DNA from: 2-02-FULL-38-15 sp964645555
GTDB taxonomy: Bacteria > Patescibacteriota > Microgenomatia > Daviesbacterales > UBA10151
Direction of reading: 5' to 3'
Assembly (NCBI GenBank): GCA_964645555.1
Contig: CAZYBP010000011.1
Coordinates: 1 to 21,300 of the forward strand
DNA: 21,300 nt
Below, piece by piece: positions 13,946-21,300 of this stretch. The first letter of the stretch is position 1. Each line of letters opens with the position of its first letter. The position numbers and the translations under genes are program-made. The notes beneath the pieces are model-generated. The model had not been told where the DNA came from, ran no database searches, and saw only the letters and a program-made list of their open reading frames with translations.

Positions 13946-15280
13946 ATGCAATACGAATTACCTACTGATATCAAAAATATTCTGGCTAAATTTAAAAAAA
14001 ATAACTTCCAAATTTACATTGTGGGAGGAGCTGTTCGTGACCTACTAATGGGTAATGATGTCTCTGATTGGGACTTTACCACAGATGCAAAACCTGAAGA
14101 AATTCTGAAACTATTTCCTGAAGGTTTTTATGATAATAAGTTTGGAACTGTTGGCATTCCAGCCAAACAAGGAGTTTATGAAATCACCACCATGCGCAAA
14201 GAAGGAATTTATAAAGACCATCGCCGCCCCATTGAAGTAGGCTGGACAAATAAAGTTGAGGAAGATTTAGCTAGACGTGATTTCACAATCAATGCGATAG
14301 CACTTGATCCGAATAGTTCTCTTGTTGATCCCTTTCACGGACAAGAGGATATTAAAAATAAACTTGTAAAAACCGTTGGCAACCCTGATATTCGTTTTCA
14401 AGAAGATGCTTTAAGATTGATGCGTGCTGTTAGATTTACCAGTCAATTAGAGTTTGAAATTGAGGAAAAAACTTTCAAGGCTATACAAAATAATGCTAAA
14501 TTAATTTCCGAAATTGCTCCCGAAAGAATCATAGATGAACTTTTCAAAATACTAGCCTCTTCTAACCCATATAAAGGGATACTCAGATTGCGAGAGACTG
14601 GAATACTGCAACTTATCTTACCAGAGCTAGAAAAATGCTTTGGCATTAAACAGGAAGGACCAAAACATGACAGAGTTTACGATATAGGTGAACATTCTTT
14701 ACTTACTCTCAAATCTACCCCTTCTTTCGATCCTTTGGTAAGACTTGCTGCACTACTACATGATGTTGGTAAACCAGATACTGTCGACGTACAACAAGAT
14801 TCTAACGTAACTTTTTATAACCACGATGTTGTAGGCGGAAATATAGTCTTAAAAATTGCCAAACGGTTTAATCTGTCTAAAAAACAAACAGATAAATTGT
14901 ACAAGCTAGTCCGATGGCACTTATTTACTGTAGATGAAAATCAGACTGATTCTGCCATTAGAAGATTTATTAAAAACGTTGGCTTAGAAAACATTGAAGA
15001 TATAATGACTGTAAGAATTGGCGATAGATTAGGGGGCGGTACCCAAAGAGCTGTCTCCTGGAGAATGGAAAAATTTAGAGAAAGAATTAATCAAGTGCTA
15101 CAAAAACCTTTTTCTATTTCCGATTTAAAAGTTAACGGTAACGACGTCATGGAGACATTAAATATAGAACCTGGGCCTAAAATAGGACAAATCTTACAAA
15201 AGCTTTTCGAGGAAGTCTTACAGGACTCATCAAAAAATAACCGCGAATATCTACTAAGTAGAATCAAAAGCGTCAACTAG
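13946..15280 (+). CDS. cca: CCA tRNA nucleotidyltransferase / poly(A) polymerase family, with HD domain
   Basis: The 444-residue class II nucleotidyltransferase has GGAVRD (27-32), the catalytic D-x-D in SDWDFTTDA (40-48), the RRDFTINAIA motif near 113-122, the head/neck RNA-binding region (RFQEDALRLMRAVRF), and an HD domain with LLHDVGKPD. It adds or repairs the 3' CCA of tRNAs; the family also includes poly(A) polymerases, so the assignment rests on this being the likely sole such gene in a small genome. The start is supported by its position eight bases after TACAAT, although no Shine-Dalgarno is present. The stop overlaps that of secF in the palindrome CTAG. Confidence 0.9.
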   Translation: MQYELPTDIKNILAKFKKNNFQIYIVGGAVRDLLMGNDVSDWDFTTDAKPEEILKLFPEGFYDNKFGTVGIPAKQGVYEITTMRKEGIYKDHRRPIEVGWTNKVEEDLARRDFTINAIALDPNSSLVDPFHGQEDIKNKLVKTVGNPDIRFQEDALRLMRAVRFTSQLEFEIEEKTFKAIQNNAKLISEIAPERIIDELFKILASSNPYKGILRLRETGILQLILPELEKCFGIKQEGPKHDRVYDIGEHSLLTLKSTPSFDPLVRLAALLHDVGKPDTVDVQQDSNVTFYNHDVVGGNIVLKIAKRFNLSKKQTDKLYKLVRWHLFTVDENQTDSAIRRFIKNVGLENIEDIMTVRIGDRLGGGTQRAVSWRMEKFRERINQVLQKPFSISDLKVNGNDVMETLNIEPGPKIGQILQKLFEEVLQDSSKNNREYLLSRIKSVN

Positions 15281-16161
15281 TGCCCAAGCTTTTCTTCCCA
15301 CCAAACTAAAAGCGCTGTGGCGTTAAAGATCGAAGAATAAGTTCCAGAGATAATTCCTACTAAAAGAGCTACCACAAACCATCTGATTGTTTCACCACCA
15401 AACAACAGCAATGCTATCAAAACAAAAACCACAGTTAAAGAAGTATTGAGTGACCTGCCTAAAGTTTGCACCACTGATCAATTAGCAACATCGATAAATC
15501 TTTTACCCATATTCTTTAACAAATTTTCCCTGATTCTATCAAATACAACTATAGTGTCATGGACAGAAAAACCGATAATAGTTAATAAAGCTGTAATAAA
15601 CAATGTATCTACTTCCACATTTAAAAATCTCCCTAAAATAGCAAATATACCAACTACTACTAAAACATCGTGAATTAACGCCACTACTGCTGCTATACCA
15701 AATCTCCATGAGGAAGCAGGTTTAGGAATCCTTCTAAAAGAAAAGGCTATGTATACAACAATAGCTAAAGAGGCAAGCAACAAAGCAATCAAAGCTTTCT
15801 GGCTTAACTCTCTACCAATCACCGGTCCTACGTTTTCAACTCTGCGTTCCTCTACCTTACCAAATTTAGTAGTTAAATCAGACTTTAATTTATTTATCTT
15901 GTTTTGCTCTAGCGGTTTAGTTCTAATAATATAAACATTGTTTCCTGATACAGAAATCTGTCCGATTTCTACACCATCTTGGGCAATCGCTTGATGCAGT
16001 TCGTTTATACTAATACTCTTTTCAAATCTATATTCCAGTAAAGCTCCTCCTGTAAAATCTATCCCCAGTTTCAATCCGAACATTAGTAAGTAATATAACC
16101 CTGGCAATATTATTAATAAAGAGAACACAAAATACCAAACTTTAAACCGCATCAAGTTCAT
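15277..16161 (-). pseudogene. secF: secF with an in-frame TGA stop
   Basis: The minus-strand frame encodes a 295-codon SecF, an inner-membrane partner of SecD in proton-driven protein export. The first part (16161-15481, 227 residues) has the first membrane helix, LGIDFTGGALLEYRF, the periplasmic domain and helices 2-4, including GFSVHDTIVVFDRIREN. It ends DVAN-TGA (stop 15478-15480). The same frame continues without shift as SVVQTLGRSLNTSLT and the last two membrane helices, ending at 15277; normal SecF proteins read V-N-[R/K/Q]-S-x-x-Q-T-L here. A CGA (Arg) to TGA change is the simplest explanation. It may be a real nonsense mutation, a sequencing or assembly error, or a read-through site. 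The start overlaps the preceding gene by four bases (ATGA). Confidence 0.85.
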
Positions 16162-16484
16162 TTAAGCCTTTTTGCCTCCTTTAAGTCATTATGCAACTGA
16201 TTCTTTAACTCCTCTACCACCTTTTTGACTTTTACCTCTACATCATCGACTTTTTTATTTAAGAATTGCCAAATTTTATCATGATCATTACTGGTTATAT
16301 GTTGCATGAATACCCGTTTATCTTGATCATTTAGCTCGGACAAAATTACATCTAAAATGGTATGGTGTAAACTGGAATCAATTAGCTCAGCAAGGCGTAA
16401 TCTTTCTTCGTCCGATAAATCCATTTCATCTAAACTTTTGTTTATTGATTCTATTTCAATTAAATGACTAAAAAAATATTTCAT
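16158..16484 (-). CDS. Small helical protein, possibly DUF5663-like
   Basis: A 108-residue charged, predicted all-helical protein. The segment LDVILSELNDQDKRVFMQHI followed by a coiled-coil-like K/E-rich tail (after about residue 75) resembles small proteins often found in CPR genomes next to membrane or secretion genes; the DUF5663 label is a recollection rather than a demonstrated match. AAGGT lies just upstream of its start, and its stop overlaps the secF start by four bases, so it is translated with secF. Its function is unknown. Confidence 0.7.
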   Translation of the reverse strand: MKYFFSHLIEIESINKSLDEMDLSDEERLRLAELIDSSLHHTILDVILSELNDQDKRVFMQHITSNDHDKIWQFLNKKVDDVEVKVKKVVEELKNQLHNDLKEAKRLK

Positions 16485-16494
16485 ACCTTAAATA

Positions 16495-17364
16495 TTATAC
16501 TTCTGTTGTCACTTTCAAAGGACCCAACGGAACAATATCATTAGGATCATCTATAAAAAAATATAGCACCGGTCCCTTTCGCGGTCCTCCTGCCAAGCCT
16601 AATACATCCATTACCTCAGGTGACCCTCCCAAATGTTTCCCAGTCCACTCGGATGGTCCGGCATCACCGATTACTGCTACTACCGCCTGTCCTGTTTTGG
16701 GATTTACAACTAACATTTTCCTAAATTTGAAAAAGTCCCTAAATTTGGCTACATTTTCAGCATAGCCAGGTACCAAAAAAGTCTGAATCGCAAGATAATA
16801 TTTTTCTCTTATACGATCAATCTCTGTAAACTCTTGAATGGAAGGAGAAAAATAACCCCATGCGCCCAATCCAGGTGCGATTCCGGCAGAGCCATATTTG
16901 GCATGATCTACACTATTTTGAGCATGGGCATATACATTGTCTCCCGGATACCTATATAAATGTTGTTCGCCACCAATTAAACCATAATTTCTATTAAGTC
17001 TAATGCCATCAAGCTCCGCTGAAACTTCCATACCAAAATATTTGCTTAATAGCTCTGTAATATCTTTTTCTTCATTTGAATCCAAGGGTCTAATCTCTTT
17101 AGGTATTTTTTGAGAGAGTACTTCTGCCAGCAATACATTCTTATCGAAATGTTCAAGTAATCCTTCCTTGCTAACAATTAGGTTAGATTGGACAGGATGG
17201 GAGGACGGCGGTGAAAGCAACAATAATCCTCCCAATGAACCAAGTGCCAGTTGTCGTAAAGAGTCGCCATGTCTAGTCCAAAAGTTCTCCTTAGTTACCC
17301 TCTCACGAGCGGTCCATTTTTTTCTTAAATATTCGTAATGAGGTTTTTTAGTTGTAAATTGCAT
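16495..17364 (-). CDS. Secreted or membrane-anchored protein with RlpA-like double-psi beta-barrel
   Basis: In this 289-residue protein a basic N-terminus is followed by a hydrophobic segment (about 37-52, LRQLALGSLGGLLLLS), consistent with an anchor or signal. The C-terminal part has VNPKTGQAVVAVIGDAGPSE followed by TGKHLGGSPEVMDVLGL, the pattern of RlpA/expansin-like barrels (G-x-x-V-x-V-x-D-x-G-P ... T-G-x-x-x-x-L-S). RlpA proteins are lytic transglycosylases or peptidoglycan-binding proteins. The catalytic residues are not certain here. It lies between secD and the secF pair, ten bases after secD, which is unusual because secD and secF are normally adjacent; co-expression suggests an exported envelope protein. 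Confidence 0.7.
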   Translation of the reverse strand: MQFTTKKPHYEYLRKKWTARERVTKENFWTRHGDSLRQLALGSLGGLLLLSPPSSHPVQSNLIVSKEGLLEHFDKNVLLAEVLSQKIPKEIRPLDSNEEKDITELLSKYFGMEVSAELDGIRLNRNYGLIGGEQHLYRYPGDNVYAHAQNSVDHAKYGSAGIAPGLGAWGYFSPSIQEFTEIDRIREKYYLAIQTFLVPGYAENVAKFRDFFKFRKMLVVNPKTGQAVVAVIGDAGPSEWTGKHLGGSPEVMDVLGLAGGPRKGPVLYFFIDDPNDIVPLGPLKVTTEV

Positions 17365-17374
17365 TATCTAAGGT

Positions 17375-18673
17375 TCATCGAATAATAAGTTTCAAAAACG
17401 TTCGAGTAACCACAATAGCCGTAAACATAGAAACCAAAACTCCAATAGTTAAAGTTACAGCAAAACCTTTAACAACCGATTGCCCCATGCTGTATAAAAT
17501 TGCTGCTGTCATCAGTGAAGCAATATTAGATGCCCAGATAGAAGACCAGGCCCTTTTAAACCCTAGTTCTAAGCTTAAAGATTTACTCTTACCCCAACGG
17601 ATTTCTTCCTTCATCCTTTCAAAAATCAAAATATTTGCATCGACCGCCATACCTATTGACAAAATAAATCCGGCAATTCCAGCCAGCGTCAAAGTTATCG
17701 GCGGTAAAATAAATAGCCCTGTTTTAAATATAGCTAAAACTAAAATTGTATAAATTATTAAAGCGCCGTCAGCTATTAATCCTAAGACACCATAATAAAT
17801 AGCCATATAGATAACCACTATCGTAAGCCCTATCAATCCGGCTATTATACTTTTATTGACCGATTCTTGTCCCAATGTCGGCCCGATAGATCTTTGTTCT
17901 AATATTCTGATAGGAACTGGCAGCGCTCCAGCATTTAGTTGAATAGCTAAATTTTTGGCCTCTTCCAGACTAAATTGCCCAGTAATTACCGCATTACCAC
18001 CTAAAATCTCCTGTGAGACTGTGGGAGGTGGCCAACTTATAGGTTGCCCATCCAAAAACATCCCTAAGGGTTTACCGACATTTCTTTTAGTGATTTCGGC
18101 AAATTTTCTTGCTCCCTCCGGTGTAAACTCTAAGGAAACCTGAGGCTCTGAGGCAGCTTGCCTGGCCTGGCCATATGTGACCTGAGCCCTTTTTAAATCA
18201 GCCCCTGTTAATCCAGTAGGCTTAAACACAGCCAATAAAGCCTGAGCTGATTCTGTCGCTTCAGCTGAAGGAGAACTCACCATCTCCCTAAAATCCAGCT
18301 CAGCAGTTTTGCCAACTAAATTAGCTGCTGTCGTTGAATCTTTTAATCCCGGTAAATCCACTAAAATCCTTCTTTGTTCGCCTATTTTGGAAGTTTGTAC
18401 CACAGCCTCAGAAACACCATATAGATTAACTCTTTTTTCAATTACATCTTTGGCAGATTCCAAAGCGCTATCCCGGCTTTGCGGATCAATTTTTGAAGTA
18501 TCTGCTTGCAGAATAAGCTGTGAACCTCCTTGTAAATCAAGCCCCAGCTTAAGGGGAAAATTTATTTGGATGCGTTTACCTAATACTTTAACCGAAACAG
18601 GCTTTGGCAGGTCAACAATTAAAGAAAAGATGACCAAACTAACAATAATCCATATAGTATATGCAGACCTCAT
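17375..18673 (-). CDS. secD: Protein translocase subunit SecD
   Basis: The 432-residue protein begins with a membrane helix, then LGLDLQGGSQLIL (about 43-55), the P1 periplasmic region, LGMFLDGQPISWPP and the conserved GNAVITGQFS, then ALPVPIRILEQRSIGPTLGQ, and a five-helix membrane domain with GMAVDANILIFERMKEE. SecD and SecF use the proton gradient to pull proteins through SecYEG. The gene starts three bases after the winged-helix gene stop. Length is typical of short, Gram-positive- or CPR-type SecD. Confidence 0.94.
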   Translation of the reverse strand: MRSAYTIWIIVSLVIFSLIVDLPKPVSVKVLGKRIQINFPLKLGLDLQGGSQLILQADTSKIDPQSRDSALESAKDVIEKRVNLYGVSEAVVQTSKIGEQRRILVDLPGLKDSTTAANLVGKTAELDFREMVSSPSAEATESAQALLAVFKPTGLTGADLKRAQVTYGQARQAASEPQVSLEFTPEGARKFAEITKRNVGKPLGMFLDGQPISWPPPTVSQEILGGNAVITGQFSLEEAKNLAIQLNAGALPVPIRILEQRSIGPTLGQESVNKSIIAGLIGLTIVVIYMAIYYGVLGLIADGALIIYTILVLAIFKTGLFILPPITLTLAGIAGFILSIGMAVDANILIFERMKEEIRWGKSKSLSLELGFKRAWSSIWASNIASLMTAAILYSMGQSVVKGFAVTLTIGVLVSMFTAIVVTRTFLKLIIR

Positions 18674-18676
18674 ATA

Positions 18677-19267
18677 CTATATACTTACCCCTTCTAATAG
18701 TTCATCCTCATCTCCCGAAAGCATTACTTTAGGTTGAGTTAAAACTCTTAAAATAAACGGGTCTCTTCTTTTCACTCTAAATTTAAATTCTGCCTCATCC
18801 ATAAATGAATAGTTGATTTCCTGCTCTCTTTTGGCCTGCTCATCAGCAACGATTGCTTGTAACTCAGGCAATACAATATTGCCAACCACTAAAATATCTA
18901 CGTCTTCTGCATTTGACGGTAATCCTTTCAAAAATCTCGTTGAAACAAAGGCAAATTTTATTTTACCCAGCTTAGCTTTATTTTTAACCAAATTTCCTCC
19001 CAGGCCGGAGGTTTTCGCCACTAAGGAAAGTAATTCTTTGTAAAAAATATAATCTTTCCTAAAACGGTAGAGTCTCCTGTTTGCTCTCCATTCAGATACT
19101 GCTAAACCATATTTTTCCATTCTGCCTAACTCCCGTCTAACCGCATTAATCTCCTCTGAAACTCTTCTAACTATTTCACGGACATGAAAAAGAGTATCCT
19201 GGGGGGATGATAAAAAAAGCTGTAGTATTTTTACCCGGACTCTCGAGACAAAAAGTTCTTCTAACAC
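18677..19267 (-). CDS. Winged-helix plus nucleotidyltransferase-like protein
   Basis: This is a common CPR architecture. An N-terminal winged helix (about 1-70, with VKILQLFLSSPQDTLFHVRE and a second helix EEINAVRRELGRMEKYGL) is followed by a nucleotidyltransferase-like fold with the acidic strand DVDILVVG. The frame can be extended to GTG at 19273, but the Shine-Dalgarno AAGGAGG overlaps that codon; GTG at 19267, five bases after GGAGG, is the better start and gives 196 residues. The function is probably regulatory or toxin-antitoxin-like, but unknown. It lies directly upstream of secD in the operon. Confidence 0.82.
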   Translation of the reverse strand: MLEELFVSRVRVKILQLFLSSPQDTLFHVREIVRRVSEEINAVRRELGRMEKYGLAVSEWRANRRLYRFRKDYIFYKELLSLVAKTSGLGGNLVKNKAKLGKIKFAFVSTRFLKGLPSNAEDVDILVVGNIVLPELQAIVADEQAKREQEINYSFMDEAEFKFRVKRRDPFILRVLTQPKVMLSGDEDELLEGVSI

Positions 19268-19296
19268 TGCCACCTCCTTTCAGGCAGACATTTCAT

Positions 19297-20481
19297 TTAG
19301 TAGCTAACTTTGGATCCCTCCGGGACAGTTTGGATCCAAATTTGCCCTGGACTAAATTCGACTTCACGACCGTTTAAGTCTGAATATTTACTTCGCGATG
19401 TTCTTGAAACTTTAGTCCACTGACCTTCTGTTGCAGTACCATTTTGGAAAAATAGAGCTTTGCCAGAACCGGTTGTTTTATAAAGCAAGTGGACATTCCC
19501 CGGATAACCGTCATTTGCGTTCGACTCCCTTTCAAATTGTATAACCACTACCTTGGGCGCAAGTTGCGTATTATTATTCAAATCCATATGTGCAGACCCG
19601 CCATTACTTCTCTTGTAAGTATTGGTGGCTGAATCGTAAGTCCAAACAACCTGATAATCCGGCTGACTTTCCCAGAAATTAACTGAGATTTTGGAAACCT
19701 GTCCTGCATTAGCGGAAGCATCTTTGAATTTCCAAGAAGCATAGTTCTGATCCCATTTCAGCCCGGCTGAATCAGTAGCTGTCCAGCCTCTTTTTTCTCC
19801 TATCGCCCAAAGTTTTTGGGTTGTAGAATACATCGTATGCTCCGTAGCAACCGGATGCCCTAACCTTTGATAATCTCTCCAAAAAACAGGAAATCCGATA
19901 CTAAATTGATTTAAGTCTTTGACTTCATATTTAATAATCTGACTTAAAGCATCTGCTGGTCCTGGAGTATTAGCACCACCTACATGTGCATAAAGTGCAT
20001 CATACTCACCTAACCAATCTAGAAAATATGTTCTGGCAGATCGGACAGGGCCCACTTGTATATCTGATAAGTTACAGTAAAAGAGTGCCATGAACCTGGT
20101 TATTCCACCTTCGGCTACAGCTTCATACACAATGTCTGCAGCTGATAGACCAGATTGCGGCCTGGCTTCAGAATGATTCTCTATCATCACCGCCAAAGGT
20201 CTTCTTTGTTCCCAAGCATCTTTAGCTTTCTTAGTGTGCATACTGCCGTTTAAAGGACAGCTTTCTGTTTTTGGTTCGGAAGGGTCTTCAACTAAAGCAT
20301 TGGCAGGAGTTGGTATCGAAGATTTAATATTATTGCTTCCAGCTGGTTGGCCTGCTAAGTTACTGAATAGGGAAAAAGAGACCGATGTTGAGGCAGCATA
20401 AAAGAATGTCGCCAAAATTATCAAAACTAAAATTTTTTGTAAATTTGTTAAATTAGTAAAGATTTCAGTTACTTTATTCAT
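19297..20481 (-). CDS. DUF3048 (YerB-like) surface protein
   Basis: The 394-residue protein has an N-terminal membrane anchor (about 16-40), a low-complexity Ser/Pro linker and then the two-part DUF3048 domain: RPLAVMIENHSEARPQSGL, then IVYEAVAEGGITRFMALF, VGPVRSARTYFLDW, and a C-terminal half with RTSRSKYSD and FSPGQIWIQTVPEGSKV. It is exported, and its biochemical function is not established; the YerB family is found in Gram-positives and CPR. The start overlaps the DUF4446 stop by four bases (ATGA), indicating coupled translation. Confidence 0.88.
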   Translation of the reverse strand: MNKVTEIFTNLTNLQKILVLIILATFFYAASTSVSFSLFSNLAGQPAGSNNIKSSIPTPANALVEDPSEPKTESCPLNGSMHTKKAKDAWEQRRPLAVMIENHSEARPQSGLSAADIVYEAVAEGGITRFMALFYCNLSDIQVGPVRSARTYFLDWLGEYDALYAHVGGANTPGPADALSQIIKYEVKDLNQFSIGFPVFWRDYQRLGHPVATEHTMYSTTQKLWAIGEKRGWTATDSAGLKWDQNYASWKFKDASANAGQVSKISVNFWESQPDYQVVWTYDSATNTYKRSNGGSAHMDLNNNTQLAPKVVVIQFERESNANDGYPGNVHLLYKTTGSGKALFFQNGTATEGQWTKVSRTSRSKYSDLNGREVEFSPGQIWIQTVPEGSKVSY

Positions 20482-20936
20482 GTCATCGCCTTTTTAATAA
20501 CTTCTTCCTCTTCTTTAGAAAACTGATGTTTCCCAACCTTACCTTCAATTACCTCTTTAGCAAATACTCTGGTGCCGGATCTGGCATGCAAACTAGTTAC
20601 CAAAGTTCCATTACCTTTATTATCAAGTAAAACTAGCGTAAAACTTTGGTTCCCACCTGTATCATCATAAGGATTATAACGACTAAGCTTTACCCGTTGA
20701 ATATGGTTTAACCCAAGCTGTTCAACCTCTACTAACTTATTAGTTAGCTTATCCAGATCCTCTCTAAAGATTACAACCTGTTTTACGGTTTCCTCAAACT
20801 TCTTCCTGATATCTCTCTCACCGCTTTTTGGAAAAAGAGATTTTAAAAATTTGTACTGCTGCCAAATCAAAAAAGTTAACCCAGAAAGCCAAACAAAAAC
20901 TGCCAAGTTTAGCAGCCATACCCAATCCGGATACAT
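20478..20936 (-). CDS. DUF4446 membrane protein
   Basis: The 152-residue protein has one N-terminal membrane helix (about 6-27), a coiled-coil segment (about 44-75, FEETVKQVVIFREDLDKL) and the DUF4446 core, RYNPYDDTGGNQSFTLVLLD, ending in FSKEEEEVIKKA. Its function is unknown; the family occurs in Firmicutes and CPR, often near secretion or cell-wall genes. It is the first gene of the sec operon, 13 bases after the -10 box. Confidence 0.88.
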   Translation of the reverse strand: MYPDWVWLLNLAVFVWLSGLTFLIWQQYKFLKSLFPKSGERDIRKKFEETVKQVVIFREDLDKLTNKLVEVEQLGLNHIQRVKLSRYNPYDDTGGNQSFTLVLLDNKGNGTLVTSLHARSGTRVFAKEVIEGKVGKHQFSKEEEEVIKKAMT

Positions 20937-20949
20937 AAGTTACTCTTTA

Positions 20950-20978
20950 ACTATACTGGCGATTCGAAAAAATGTCAA
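20950..20978 (-). promoter_or_regulatory. Promoter of the DUF4446-to-secF operon
   Basis: Read on the minus strand: TTGACA (complement of 20973-20978), 17 bases, TATAGT (complement of 20950-20955). The start of transcription is near 20943, giving a 5' leader of about seven bases and no strong Shine-Dalgarno before the ATG at 20936. All seven genes to 15277 are tightly packed with no internal terminator seen. Confidence 0.8.
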
Positions 20979-21002
20979 TGATAAGATGAAATCTCATAGT
21001 TT

Positions 21003-21056
21003 TAGGTTCAATTGGTGCTTGACAGGCTAAATCCAACATGCTAGGCTCAATTGTGC
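21003..21056 (+). promoter_or_regulatory. Possible promoter with a pair of direct repeats
   Basis: TTGACA (21019-21024) is followed after 17 bases by a weak TAGGCT (21042-21047). The motif TAGG[T/C]TCAATTG occurs twice, at 21003 and 21042, about 39 bases apart, one upstream of the -35 and one over the -10. This could be a repressor-binding pair or a coincidence of AT-rich sequence. Confidence 0.35.
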
Positions 21057-21068
21057 GTAACGGAAAAT

Positions 21069-21300
21069 ATGCCTATCCAACAAAGTAAAAAACAGTCTGA
21101 CGTTTTTTTTCAAAAAAAGGAAAACTCCGCTTATTTGGAAAAAAGGTTGAGGCTTCTACATCGACAAGTCTACGGGCAAGAGTTCAAAACGGAAAATAAA
21201 AATCTTCCAAACTACAAGCTACAAGATGCAAGCTCGTCCAAAGATGTTACTTTTCTCTATCAAGACTTAAAGAAAATATTTAGCTTGTCCGCTTTGGCAA
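21069..21300 (+). CDS. Hypothetical protein (3' partial)
   Basis: An open frame from ATG at 21069 runs past the window end (77 codons seen). It is hydrophilic and rich in Lys and Gln, begins MPIQQSKKQSDVFFQKK and shows helical LEKRLRLLHRQVYGQEF. I do not recognise it. It follows a TTGACA-containing upstream region and diverges from the sec operon; a GGAAA stretch lies just before the ATG. It could be a small conserved CPR protein, but this needs the missing downstream sequence. Confidence 0.5.
   Translation, partial: MPIQQSKKQSDVFFQKKENSAYLEKRLRLLHRQVYGQEFKTENKNLPNYKLQDASSSKDVTFLYQDLKKIFSLSALA

Noticed and set aside
15277..15474. A separate 65-aa gene starting MVQTLGRS
   Set aside because: It is the C-terminal part of SecF in the same frame as the upstream part; the Met (GTG or similar) is an artefact of the TGA interruption.
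15478..15480. Genetic code 25 (TGA = Gly)
   Set aside because: TGA ends three genes in the window and does not appear inside the other large frames, so it is a normal stop.

Overview
The window looks like an AT-rich metagenome-assembled contig (it has a 10-N scaffold gap at 992-1001) from a Candidate Phyla Radiation / Patescibacteria bacterium, probably Microgenomates-like. The pointers are the compact operons, the run of DUF4446, DUF3048, winged-helix/nucleotidyltransferase, secD, RlpA-like, helical protein and secF on the minus strand, and short RecJ and CCA-adding enzymes. The lineage is an inference from gene content. The code appears standard: TGA is a normal stop for three genes here.

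Region 1 (1-12318, plus strand) is an unusual amino-acid-related cluster. It has four divergent members of one unrecognised protein family (2-1207 partial, 1365-4247, 10038-11180, 11347-12318). It also has a glutamate-cysteine-ligase-superfamily protein (4260-5777), a possible 49-aa protein (5790-5939), an enolase-superfamily N-acylamino acid racemase/OSBS-type enzyme (5936-7045), an M20 metallopeptidase/deacylase (7049-8119) and a citramalate synthase-like enzyme (8289-9860).

The key discovery is in the four intergenic gaps (1204-1364, 8125-8288, 9857-10021, 11177-11336). Each has the same architecture: a sigma70-type promoter, a 21-24-codon leader peptide starting at or just after the predicted transcription start, a GGGAGG segment (A) at the end of the leader ORF, an inner hairpin at the leader stop codon, CCTCCC (B), then GGGAGG (C) plus a T-run. 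A:B and B:C pairing are mutually exclusive. B:C is an intrinsic terminator that also hides GGGAGG, the Shine-Dalgarno sequence of the next ATG. The leader peptides carry diagnostic codon runs: Ile-Ile-Ile before the 960-aa gene, Ile-Ile-Ile before the citramalate synthase gene (an isoleucine-pathway enzyme), five Phe before the 380-aa gene, and Tyr-Tyr-Tyr-Tyr before the 323-aa gene. They read as a set of paralogous, amino-acid-specific ribosome-mediated attenuators, each predicted to switch its gene on when that aminoacyl-tRNA is scarce. This ties members of an unknown family to Ile, Phe and Tyr, and ties the Ile unit to the ligase, racemase and deacylase operon. A plausible but unproven reading is an amino-acid scavenging or aminoacyl(-tRNA)-linked pathway induced by starvation.

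Region 2 (12315-15280) holds recJ (minus) and a CCA-adding enzyme gene (plus). They diverge from fully overlapping promoters whose predicted transcripts are leaderless or nearly so.

Region 3 (15277-20936, minus) is a tight seven-gene housekeeping operon from a TTGACA-N17-TATAGT promoter: DUF4446, DUF3048, winged helix/nucleotidyltransferase, secD, RlpA-like barrel protein, small helical protein, secF. secF has an in-frame TGA at 15478-15480. A hydrophilic unknown gene starts at 21069 and runs off the window.
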